This document shows positions 15,821 through 22,802 of a stretch of 32,298 nucleotides of DNA, piece after piece. The DNA is from JAJFTV01 sp964426355 (lineage in GTDB: Bacteria; Chloroflexota; Anaerolineae; Anaerolineales; Anaerolineaceae). The stretch covers positions 1 through 32,298 of the forward strand of contig CAYRRA010000025.1 of the NCBI GenBank assembly GCA_964426355.1, read 5' to 3'. The notes under the pieces were generated by a model. That model made no database searches and was not told the DNA's origin. It was given only the letters and a program-made list of their open reading frames with translations. Position numbers and translations under genes: made by a program. Every line of letters starts with the position of its first letter. Positions within the stretch are counted from its first letter, which is position 1.

Positions 15821-16942
15821 ATGCCAATTACAAGAGATCAGTGGATCGGCGCAGATGGAGAATCCCGTGTTCAGGTAGCACTGGAACCGGTTTTCAACGT
15901 GTTCAACAGCCTGGTTCTACTGCTCAAATCAGAGAAGGTTTACGGCTTCAATGAATGGGTATACAACACTGCGCAACGATTAAATGACAAACTGAAATGG
16001 AACCACCGCGTTGTTTTTAACGGTCTGCACTACGCCATTTCACCGGAACAAAGCCTGCCCAGCTTTCCAGACTATATCCGCAGTCTGGCGTCAGAAGACC
16101 CACTTCGCTTGCGCGACAGGTTGTTCGGTGTGTACTTGCGAGTGGATTGCAGGAGATCGAGCGAAAGCGGCTGTTTTTTGGACAAACCCGACGAAATCGA
16201 TCCCGAAAGTCTACTGGGGAGCGCCGAAGATTATCTAAACTTCCTCAGAGAGCGTTTTGGGAAAGAGCATGTCAATGTGGAAGTGGAGAAGGCAGCTTAT
16301 CAATTGATTAAAGACCCGCCCGCCATGCAAAAGTTCATCGTGGCGCACCTCTGGAATATTTGGGAAGAGGTTATGGATGAAGAATGGCGAAAAGTCGTAC
16401 CCGTTTTGAGCGAAACCGTAAATGCCTTCCAAGGGCTCGATCTATACAGCAAATCGATACCAGAAGCAGTTGACATGATTTTGGATGTCGGGCAAGGAGT
16501 TGATTATGAGAAACTTAAGAGGAAACTGGGAAATGTTCGCAAAGTAACTTTTATACCGTCTGCCCATATCGGACCGTATTATTATCAATATGGGCTCAGT
16601 GAGACAAAATGGGTGGTTTTTGGCGTGCGGTCACCACGTGGGATGGTGGTTGAAGCGCCTGAATTAAAACGAGCTGAGGTGTTGGTGCGCTTGAATGCCC
16701 TCGCAGATGAAACCCGCCTGAAAATTTTGCAGCTTATCTCGTCCACCGGCAAAATGAACTCTACTGAAGTAATGAATCATCTCGGGTTGAGCCAGTCGGC
16801 GGCTTCCCGCCACCTGCTGCAGCTCGCAGCAACCGGATACCTGAATGTTAGCTGGGAGCAAGGCGCAAAGCATTATACGCTCAACCCTGGACGTATCGAA
16901 GAAACGTTGCATGCCATTTCGGCAATGCTGTTGAAAAAATAA
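15821..16942 (+). CDS. ArsR-family transcriptional regulator with long N-terminal domain
   Basis: The last ~90 of 373 residues form an ArsR-type winged helix. ADETRLKILQLISS begins it, the recognition helix lies in LGLSQSAASRHLLQLAATGYL, and the wing is in VSWEQGAKHYTL. The first ~280 residues are unlike classical short ArsR repressors. They are predicted soluble and alpha-helical, have no membrane segment, and I could not assign a family; they probably sense a ligand or mediate dimer contacts. No metal-binding C-x-C motif is present in the HTH, so metal sensing is unlikely. The ATG has AGGTGA upstream. A strong promoter with a large palindrome lies just upstream, suggesting autoregulation. 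A small gene follows 87 bases later. Confidence 0.85.
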   Translation: MPITRDQWIGADGESRVQVALEPVFNVFNSLVLLLKSEKVYGFNEWVYNTAQRLNDKLKWNHRVVFNGLHYAISPEQSLPSFPDYIRSLASEDPLRLRDRLFGVYLRVDCRRSSESGCFLDKPDEIDPESLLGSAEDYLNFLRERFGKEHVNVEVEKAAYQLIKDPPAMQKFIVAHLWNIWEEVMDEEWRKVVPVLSETVNAFQGLDLYSKSIPEAVDMILDVGQGVDYEKLKRKLGNVRKVTFIPSAHIGPYYYQYGLSETKWVVFGVRSPRGMVVEAPELKRAEVLVRLNALADETRLKILQLISSTGKMNSTEVMNHLGLSQSAASRHLLQLAATGYLNVSWEQGAKHYTLNPGRIEETLHAISAMLLKK

Positions 16943-17029
16943 CCGATCCGACCCATGTAAGGAATGGTTATGAAGGAAACCTACCACTCTTGAAACAGTG
17001 AAATGGTTTTAGGGAAAGGATTTAACCTC

Positions 17030-17290
17030 ATGGAACAACATTTGATACAATGCATTGAACTTCACGCTGCTGCCCGCCAGGAGAGTATCAAACGTGAGTT
17101 CGAACAAATGAAACTTGAAAGGCTGGTCAGAGCACATAACAGGAGAAAGATCATCGATATACGAAGTTTGCTGGCTGCGGCAGGTTTACGATTGATCGAT
17201 ATCGGTACGCAGTTGGTAAAACGCTACGGCGCTAACGGCTGCGAAGGCGGTCAGGAAAAACCTTGCGAACACATCGCAGGGCTGGTCTAA
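17030..17290 (+). CDS. Small helical protein of unknown function
   Basis: An 86-residue protein I do not recognise. The first half is a charged helix rich in Glu, Lys and Arg (SIKREFEQMKLERLV). The second half is amphipathic, with IRSLLAAAGLRLIDIG, and the tail contains two cysteines. I prefer the ATG giving MEQHLIQ, with an AAGGA site about 9 bases upstream; an upstream ATG in frame (17003) would add nine residues. It lies 87 bases after the ArsR-type regulator on the same strand and before a strong terminator, so it is probably in the same transcript and may be functionally tied to the regulator. Confidence 0.6.
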   Translation: MEQHLIQCIELHAAARQESIKREFEQMKLERLVRAHNRRKIIDIRSLLAAAGLRLIDIGTQLVKRYGANGCEGGQEKPCEHIAGLV

Positions 17291-17345
17291 CCGAAACCAG
17301 ACATACCAAACACACAATCTCCTCTGTAAAAGATTGTTTTGGACT

Positions 17346-17381
17346 AAAACCTCTCCCTGGGGGAACGGGAGGGGTTTTTTT
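17346..17381 (+). terminator. Intrinsic terminator, probably bidirectional
   Basis: The 12-base arms aaaacctctccc and gggaggggtttt pair almost perfectly (one G-U) around a 9-base loop, with T7 on the plus side and A-rich sequence on the other. It ends the ArsR/small-gene transcript and can also serve the convergent PIG-V-like gene. Confidence 0.8.
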
Positions 17382-18423
17382 ATGCCACCCAGATCCATTT
17401 GTAAAAACAAGTCAATAATAATACCTGGCTGCACAGCGAAAATACCAGCCATGCCAGTCGTGTAAATCTGCCGCGCAGCAGCAACCCCAACGATATGAAA
17501 GCCGGAAAGACAACCAGCACATAGCGCGCCATGCTGGTCATGGTGTTCCAGTTATTTGACAGATCCAAAGAAGGAAACACCAGCATGACCACGCCATACA
17601 GCACAACCGCAAACGGCATGCCCGGGGTTCTTTTAATCACCAACACTAAAAAGAACAACAGCAGGAAAAGGTCAAAGAAGATGCTAATGTGGATCCATTG
17701 AAACGGATGAGTCAGTAAAAATATCAAATTGCGCACAAGCCCTTCACCCAGCCAGCCGAGGTGATGCTCCCAATGGGAAGAAAGGGTCTGCCAGAGCCAG
17801 GGCGCACCCTGCACATAATGGGTATAAGCGAAATATGCCCCAATTGAAAGCGGGATGAGCATGCCGGCTGCAAGCAGACCAGCTAAATTGCGCCGCGCAG
17901 AACGCCTGTCCTGTTCAAATGGCTTTTCCCGCAGCCAGAGCAACCCCTCCCAAGCCAGAGGTAGTACCAAAAATACGCCTTGAAGGCGGGTAAGCGTGGC
18001 AAGTCCGCCCAACAGCCCTGCAAGCAGCCATCTGCGGTTGCGCAAAGCGGCAAAAACCCCCAGGGAAAAAGCCAGGAAAAGCGATTCGCTGTATGCCGCN
18101 NNNNNNNNNNNNNNNNNNNNNNNNNNNNNNNNNNNNNNNNNNNNNNNNNNNNNNNNNNNNNNNNNNNNNNNNNNNNNNNNNNNNNNNNNNNNNNNNNNNT
18201 CAGCCAGGTCCAGGTAGTGCACGCTGTCCCAACGATACCAGGGTGCAAGGAAGGAGCGGGCAAACCACCCTTCTTGCATTTCCGCGTATGTTTCCTGCGA
18301 ACACGGAAAAGAGGCACATTGCTCTACTGGCATAATCACACTTAACAACGCCAGGAACAGGCTGGTTCCCAGGCGAAGCCCCAATACTGCGAGCAAAGAG
18401 TATTTAATCGCGCGTTGCTTCAT
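17380..18423 (-). CDS. PIG-V-like mannosyltransferase, interrupted by assembly gap
   Basis: A polytopic membrane protein related to PIG-V/GPI-mannosyltransferase-2-like enzymes. The first outer loop carries WYRWDSVHYLDLA (the W-D-x2-HY motif with the acidic catalytic residue). After the gap the AAYSESLFLAFSLG helix and LATLTRLQGVFL follow, both typical. Such proteins use a polyprenyl-linked sugar donor outside the membrane. A 100-N run (18100-18199) removes the segment between these motifs. In relatives I know this segment is roughly 80-90 residues, so the true missing DNA is probably longer than 100 bases and the length of the complete protein is unknown. The ATG follows AAGGA. Confidence 0.7.
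   Translation of the reverse strand: MKQRAIKYSLLAVLGLRLGTSLFLALLSVIMPVEQCASFPCSQETYAEMQEGWFARSFLAPWYRWDSVHYLDLAXXXXXXXXXXXXXXXXXXXXXXXXXXXXXXXXXXAAYSESLFLAFSLGVFAALRNRRWLLAGLLGGLATLTRLQGVFLVLPLAWEGLLWLREKPFEQDRRSARRNLAGLLAAGMLIPLSIGAYFAYTHYVQGAPWLWQTLSSHWEHHLGWLGEGLVRNLIFLLTHPFQWIHISIFFDLFLLLFFLVLVIKRTPGMPFAVVLYGVVMLVFPSLDLSNNWNTMTSMARYVLVVFPAFISLGLLLRGRFTRLAWLVFSLCSQVLLLTCFYKWIWVA
18100..18199. other. 100-N scaffold gap
   Basis: Exactly 100 unknown bases inside the PIG-V-like gene. This round number is the usual placeholder for a gap of unknown length, so coordinates across it are nominal. Confidence 0.99.
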
Positions 18424-18476
18424 CCAGTTTTTCCTTCAATCATAAATCCCTGATCGACCTTTGAAACAACAAAGGA

Positions 18477-18502
18477 CATAGGGTTATGTAGAGAACCCTA
18501 TG
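18477..18502 (-). terminator. Terminator candidate after the DUF4438 pair
   Basis: A perfect 9-bp stem (CATAGGGTT / AACCCTATG, 8-base loop) lies 27 bases past the stop of the second DUF4438 gene. On the minus strand it is followed by a T-rich but interrupted stretch (CCTTTGTTGTTTC). Confidence 0.5.
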
Positions 18503-18529
18503 CCCTCAGGAGTCACGAATTCAACAAAT

Positions 18530-19414
18530 TTACACTTGCGTACCGATGCCGAACAAATCAGCGATGTTCGCTTTGGGGTCGATCACTGGCTCAATCAGCG
18601 ATGTCCCGCAGGTCATCAACGTGGTCACGCCAGCACCGTGCCCTGCCAGTTTGCAGTCGCTGTGCACCACCACACCGATTGAGATAGCGCCCTTGTGATA
18701 GTCGCGTCCATAGCGATTGTCGTGATCCAACAGCGCCACAAAGTCGCCGAAGCGAATCTTATCCAACTTGTACTCCGCCACGGTCTCGGGGTCACCGGCG
18801 ACGATGTCATAATCGCCGCTGGCAACGTGCGCCGAGCCAATCCCTGAGCCCATCGCAGCCGCCGGCACCAGCGTGGTCACCGGTACCTGCAGCTTGCCCC
18901 CGCCCAGCTCCTTGATCTTCATCTTCTTCAGCAAGTCGGGGTCCAGGTTGAACAAGGCGATTTCGGGATAGTCGCTTAACGCCAATCCCTGCCCCTTGGC
19001 GAAGATCACGATCTTGTCTTCATACGTCAGCTTTTCCTTCACCGCACGCGGGAAGTCCACCATCACATGTTCGCTGCCGCCGTGATGCCCCAACACCACA
19101 CCTTCTTCGCCCTTGGCTTCGCCCGATACCAGGCGCGCTTTGTTACCCACGCAGGCAAAAATCTGCAGGGAATTGTTGGGATGTTCAAAGGGTTTGTTTG
19201 TATCGGCGGTGCAGCTCACACCGGGTTCCACGTGGTCGCCTGCCCATCCAAAGGCAGAATCTCCCACCTGCAGGTTCAATGTTACCCCACCGATACCGGG
19301 TAAAATAAACGGCTTGCCGTCCCTACCGACCTTCCACATCCCGCTGGTCTTTGGTGGTCCTGGCTGGCATTGCAAAATAAATTCGACGATTCTTTCTTCA
19401 TTTGTCTTCAACAT
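18530..19414 (-). CDS. DUF4438 protein, downstream tandem copy
   Basis: A 294-residue soluble protein of the DUF4438 family, known from structural genomics of Thermotoga but without an assigned reaction. Conserved stretches include VGDSAFGWAGDHVEPGVS, GVVLGHHGGSEHVMVDFP and GVVVHSDCKLAGHGAG. The abundance of His, Asp and Gly turns suggests a metal or phosphate site, but I cannot name a substrate. No signal peptide is seen. It is 90% identical (29 differences) to the gene just upstream, from which it is separated by 40 bases. An AGGAAA site precedes the ATG. The two are almost certainly co-transcribed and paralogous. Confidence 0.88.
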   Translation of the reverse strand: MLKTNEERIVEFILQCQPGPPKTSGMWKVGRDGKPFILPGIGGVTLNLQVGDSAFGWAGDHVEPGVSCTADTNKPFEHPNNSLQIFACVGNKARLVSGEAKGEEGVVLGHHGGSEHVMVDFPRAVKEKLTYEDKIVIFAKGQGLALSDYPEIALFNLDPDLLKKMKIKELGGGKLQVPVTTLVPAAAMGSGIGSAHVASGDYDIVAGDPETVAEYKLDKIRFGDFVALLDHDNRYGRDYHKGAISIGVVVHSDCKLAGHGAGVTTLMTCGTSLIEPVIDPKANIADLFGIGTQV

Positions 19415-19454
19415 GCTGCTTTTTCCTTTCCGATATCCTGGAATTTACCGAACC

Positions 19455-20339
19455 TTATGCCTGTGTACCGATGCCGAACAAATCAGCGATGTTCGCTTTG
19501 GGGTCGATCACTGGCTCAATCAGCGATGTCCCGCAGGTCATCAACGTGGTCACACCCGGTCCGTGCCCAGCCAGTTTGCAGTCGCTGTGCACCACCACAC
19601 CGATTGTGATGGCTCCCTTGTGATAGTCGCGCCCATAGCGGTTGTCATGATCCAGCAGCGCTACAAAGTCGCCAAAGCGAATCTTATCCAGCCTGTACTC
19701 CGCCACGGTATCGGGGTCACCCGTGACAATGTCATAATCGCCCTTGGCTACATGAGCTGCGCCAACGCCCGAACCCATTGCCGCCGCCGGCACCAATGTA
19801 GTCACCGGTACTTGCAGCTTGCCCCCACCCAGTTCCTTGATCTTCATCTTCTTCAGCAAGTCGGGGTCCAGGTTGAACAAGGCGATTTCGGGATAGTCGC
19901 TCAATGCCAATCCCTGCCCTTTGGCGAAAATCACAACCTTATCATCATAGGTCAGTTTTTCCTTCACCGAACGCGGGAAGTCCACAATCACATGCTCGCT
20001 GCCGCCGTGATGCCCCAGCACCACACCTTCTTCGCCCTTAGCCTCGCCCGATCCCAGGCGCGCTTTATTGCCCACGCAGGCAAAAATCTGCAGGGAGTTG
20101 TTGGGGTGTTCAAAGGGTTTGTTCGTATCGGCGGTACAGCTTACTCCAGGTTCCACGTGGTCGCCCGCCCATCCAAAGGCAGAATCTCCCACCTGGATGT
20201 TCAATGTAATTCCACCGATCGAAGGGAGAATAAACGGTTTTCCAAAACGATCTACTTCCCAATTCGAGCCGATACGCGGCTGCCCGGGTTGGCATAGCAG
20301 GATAAATTCAACAATCTGGTTCTCGTTCGTCTTAAGCAT
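19455..20339 (-). CDS. DUF4438 protein, upstream tandem copy
   Basis: First gene of the tandem DUF4438 pair, 294 residues, with AAGGAG correctly spaced before the ATG. Residues 49-294 differ from the second copy at only 14 sites. Residues 1-48 differ at 15, including the run around positions 20-32 where the second copy has TSGMW and this one IGSNW. The same core motifs (GWAGDHVEPG, HHGGSEHV, HSDCKLAGHG) are intact, so both copies look functional. A hairpin and a T7 run lie in its leader. No neighbour suggests a pathway. Confidence 0.88.
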   Translation of the reverse strand: MLKTNENQIVEFILLCQPGQPRIGSNWEVDRFGKPFILPSIGGITLNIQVGDSAFGWAGDHVEPGVSCTADTNKPFEHPNNSLQIFACVGNKARLGSGEAKGEEGVVLGHHGGSEHVIVDFPRSVKEKLTYDDKVVIFAKGQGLALSDYPEIALFNLDPDLLKKMKIKELGGGKLQVPVTTLVPAAAMGSGVGAAHVAKGDYDIVTGDPDTVAEYRLDKIRFGDFVALLDHDNRYGRDYHKGAITIGVVVHSDCKLAGHGPGVTTLMTCGTSLIEPVIDPKANIADLFGIGTQA

Positions 20340-20380
20340 ATTGTCTCCTTGTTGGGTTAATCCAGTTGTTAAGAGGATAG

Positions 20381-20422
20381 TAAAAAAATTCCCCTTTCGG
20401 GAGTGATGAACGGCTCATCACT
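20381..20422 (-). terminator. Hairpin and T-run upstream of the DUF4438 pair
   Basis: On the minus strand an 8-bp stem (AGTGATGA / TCATCACT, 5-base loop, 20402-20422) is followed, after a tiny CCC-GAAA-GGG, by T7. It may end the upstream membrane-protein transcript or act as an attenuator in the DUF4438 leader. The distance between the main stem and the T-run weakens the call. Confidence 0.35.
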
Positions 20423-20482
20423 TCGAGTATTCAACGATATAGTATAATCCCTCTTCATTTTTTAACGGAGGGAAATATTCAA

Positions 20483-20563
20483 ATGATGGCACATTTTTTC
20501 ACTGGAACCAGAAAAACTCTAAAGTTTGTAAAAGAATTTTTGGCGAATTATTTTTGCCGCTAG
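20483..20563 (+). CDS. Possible 26-residue small ORF
   Basis: A short plus-strand frame begins ATGATG and encodes a basic, hydrophobic 26-residue peptide (starting MMAHFFTG and ending ANYFCR). GGAGGG lies about 11 bases upstream (20466-20471) and a TATAAT at 20443-20448, without a good -35. Its TAG shares the CTAG tetramer with the TAG of the convergent membrane-protein gene. The size is near the limit of chance; the signals rather than the sequence are what support it. Confidence 0.35.
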   Translation: MMAHFFTGTRKTLKFVKEFLANYFCR

Positions 20564-21057
20564 AAAAGCCATACAATCACGGCGATAACAAGACCGGCAA
20601 CACCTGAAAAAGCCGTCCCTATCAGAAATCCGCGAAAATGGAAAAGATAATCCTTATAGGCGGGGTTTCCTTCTGTACCAGGTATCACAACAAATTTTGG
20701 CGTGATTGTACAGAACATCAACCAATCCAGCACCAACCAATCGACAATATTAAAAGCCCAAACCACACCGAATGCATTCAGAAAAAGGGTTAGAAATGAA
20801 GCTTCCGGAATACTCTGTCCCTTGAGCAAAAAAGTGGAAATCAGTGGAACAGCACTCAACAAGAGCAAAAATGGAATGCCAATGACCAATGAAAGGCTCT
20901 TTTCTTTTTCAGTCTTTGGGGGAGCACTTGCCTGGATTGCTTTTGGATAATCATGCAGCCATATTCGCGGGTTGATATGCATCGAAACCACAATGAAAAC
21001 ACATGCCAATACGGAAAGAATTGCTCCATCGAGCAAGATTCGATTTAATAGCGACAT
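20560..21057 (-). CDS. Four-helix membrane protein, unknown function
   Basis: A 165-residue integral membrane protein I cannot assign to a named family. Hydrophobic helices lie at about 8-28, 55-77, 85-113 and 143-165. A basic soluble loop with PPKTEKEKS lies between the first two, and a conserved-looking FVVIPGTEGNPAYKDY loop lies before the last. No catalytic motif is evident. GAGGG lies before the ATG. It follows the double-GNAT gene by 66 bases on the same strand and may be the last gene of the kinase-regulator transcript. Confidence 0.75.
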   Translation of the reverse strand: MSLLNRILLDGAILSVLACVFIVVSMHINPRIWLHDYPKAIQASAPPKTEKEKSLSLVIGIPFLLLLSAVPLISTFLLKGQSIPEASFLTLFLNAFGVVWAFNIVDWLVLDWLMFCTITPKFVVIPGTEGNPAYKDYLFHFRGFLIGTAFSGVAGLVIAVIVWLF

Positions 21058-21123
21058 GCCATTCCCTCACATTCTTTGATCTACGCCTCAGCTCAGGCTC
21101 ACCTACATGCCATCAGCAGAGTT

Positions 21124-22092
21124 TTATTCTGTTTTGTCATTCGAAAGTGCAACTGCCGACCATTCCTTCACCCAGGGTTCATAGAGCTCGTGGTCCGGAC
21201 CCATCACCGAACGGTAGAGCGCGTTTGCTGCTGTGGAAAACCCGCCCACAAAAGCGCGCGTCGCACCCATGCGTTGTAAACGGTGCAGCCCTTCGGTCAG
21301 CAGCGCCTTACCCAAACCGCGTCTCTGATGCGCCGGTACGGTAGCCACCGGCTCAAAATATGCACTGCAGGTGACGTCATCGAACCAGATGGTGCAGAAC
21401 GCGGCAATGGCGCTATCCGGAGCAACTGCAACCAGATCAAGGTCACGGCGGTAAAGCGGTGCGGTCTGAATATTACGATACCAGGTAGGATCGTCCCGGT
21501 TCTCCACGGCAATTTTGATATCCCCTTCATGGAAACCCAAGCCGGAAGCATAGCAGCGCTCCAGTAACTCGAGTCCGTCCCCCAGGGCGCGCAGGGTGTA
21601 CCCGGCTGGATGCGGCACAGCGGGGATGGGTTCATCCAGGTCGCGCCGCCATTGATGTTCTGCCCAATTATCCTTGCGGTAGCCATAACGGCGAAAGAGG
21701 TCCTGTCGCGGCACATCCTGTTCCGGCGCCCACAGGAACAATTTTCGCTTACCGTCGGATGCCACCTTCGCCAGGTGATTTTCCGCCGTTTGCAGCATCT
21801 CTTCCTCAAGTTCTGCCGTACGCAGCAAGGGGTTGATGCAAAAATGGGCTTCACCCGGACCGCCATCCGGCATAAGGAAGGCAATAATTTGCCCCTCGGC
21901 TTCCCACAGAAAAGCCACGTCTTCCAGGCGGACATTATCGCAGTTCATGCACACATGCCAGCGTGCGTATTCCAGCCGGGCAACATGCCAGCTTCGCTCA
22001 AGACGCCCGTTGAGCATAAAGACCTGGCGCAAAAATTCACGCATCCGCCAAAAATCATCTTCGGTCTGGTAAGGGCGACAAACAGGCTTCAT
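21124..22092 (-). CDS. Double-GNAT N-acetyltransferase
   Basis: A 322-residue protein with two GNAT folds. The N-terminal one (about 1-145) is degenerate at the acetyl-CoA loop. The C-terminal one (about 165-310) has the intact pyrophosphate-binding pattern VPAHQRRGLGKALLTEGL and a closing FSTAANALYRSVMG helix. The substrate is unknown; tandem GNATs of this kind act on small amines or peptides. GGAG precedes the ATG. It starts 43 bases after the response regulator and so may be co-transcribed with the two-component pair. Confidence 0.85.
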   Translation of the reverse strand: MKPVCRPYQTEDDFWRMREFLRQVFMLNGRLERSWHVARLEYARWHVCMNCDNVRLEDVAFLWEAEGQIIAFLMPDGGPGEAHFCINPLLRTAELEEEMLQTAENHLAKVASDGKRKLFLWAPEQDVPRQDLFRRYGYRKDNWAEHQWRRDLDEPIPAVPHPAGYTLRALGDGLELLERCYASGLGFHEGDIKIAVENRDDPTWYRNIQTAPLYRRDLDLVAVAPDSAIAAFCTIWFDDVTCSAYFEPVATVPAHQRRGLGKALLTEGLHRLQRMGATRAFVGGFSTAANALYRSVMGPDHELYEPWVKEWSAVALSNDKTE

Positions 22093-22135
22093 TTATTTTC
22101 TCCGTTCAACCATTCTTTGCCATTAACAACGCTGT

Positions 22136-22801
22136 TTACCAAAATGAACCACCCCTGTGATGAACCAGGTCTATCGCTGGCATGTTTTTCTTCGCCCAGG
22201 CAATCACTTTACCGCGGCTATCCAGCCCCAGCTTGTCCATAATATTTGTCATGTGAAACTCCACGGTACGGCGTGTGACGCTCAATTCGCGCGCAATCTC
22301 GTCATTGCGCAATCCTTCGCACAAAAGCAGCAACACCTCCGATTCGCGCTGTGTGATCAGTGGCTGCCGAACAGCATCCTGCATACGCGTCGTCAGCACC
22401 CTGGTGACACCCTGGCTCACCCAGGCATCGCCTTTCACAATGGTTCGCACTGCCACAGGGATCGATTCCTGGTCTTCCTCTTTTAGCAAATAACCGTCGG
22501 CGCCTGCCTGGATCGCACCAATCACCACGCTGGCGTCTTTATGAGCTGTAATAACCAGAACCTGAACAGACGGGCATTTTTCTTTGATCTGGTGAATTAC
22601 ATCAATCGCTTTGACCTTTCCGGGCATGGTGAGATCCAAAATCAGGATATCCGGTAAAAGTTCTAATGACAGCGATAAGGCATCATCGGTATTATCTGTC
22701 TGCCGTATTACCTCAAAATCAGCATGATTACTCAACTCCTGGCAAATTCCAGAGCGTACAACAGGGTGATCATCGGCAATCATTATCTTGATCGTAGTCA
22801 T
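22136..22801 (-). CDS. NarL/LuxR-family response regulator
   Basis: A 221-residue regulator with a receiver domain (acidic pair D10/D11, phospho-acceptor D56 in ILILDLTMPG, conserved lysine in LLKEED) and a C-terminal LuxR-type helix-turn-helix (about 155-215, with LRNDEIARELSVTRRTVEFHM). The receiver is typical of partners of HisKA_3 kinases. I choose the ATG of MTTIKIM because GGAGGAG lies six bases upstream; the longer frame starts inside the kinase gene. It begins one base after the kinase stop, so translation is coupled and the two form one signalling pair. Target genes are not evident. Confidence 0.92.
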   Translation of the reverse strand: MTTIKIMIADDHPVVRSGICQELSNHADFEVIRQTDNTDDALSLSLELLPDILILDLTMPGKVKAIDVIHQIKEKCPSVQVLVITAHKDASVVIGAIQAGADGYLLKEEDQESIPVAVRTIVKGDAWVSQGVTRVLTTRMQDAVRQPLITQRESEVLLLLCEGLRNDEIARELSVTRRTVEFHMTNIMDKLGLDSRGKVIAWAKKNMPAIDLVHHRGGSFW

Positions 22802-22802
22802 T

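Noticed and set aside
19113..20297. A 394-codon plus-strand open frame spanning both DUF4438 genes
   Set aside because: It is antisense to two well-supported conserved genes. It stays open because the duplicated genes have biased codons, and it shows no ribosome site or family resemblance.
18530..20339. DUF4438 pair as an assembly duplication
   Set aside because: The copies differ at 29 residues spread over the length and have different flanking and spacer sequence, so they are genuine paralogues.
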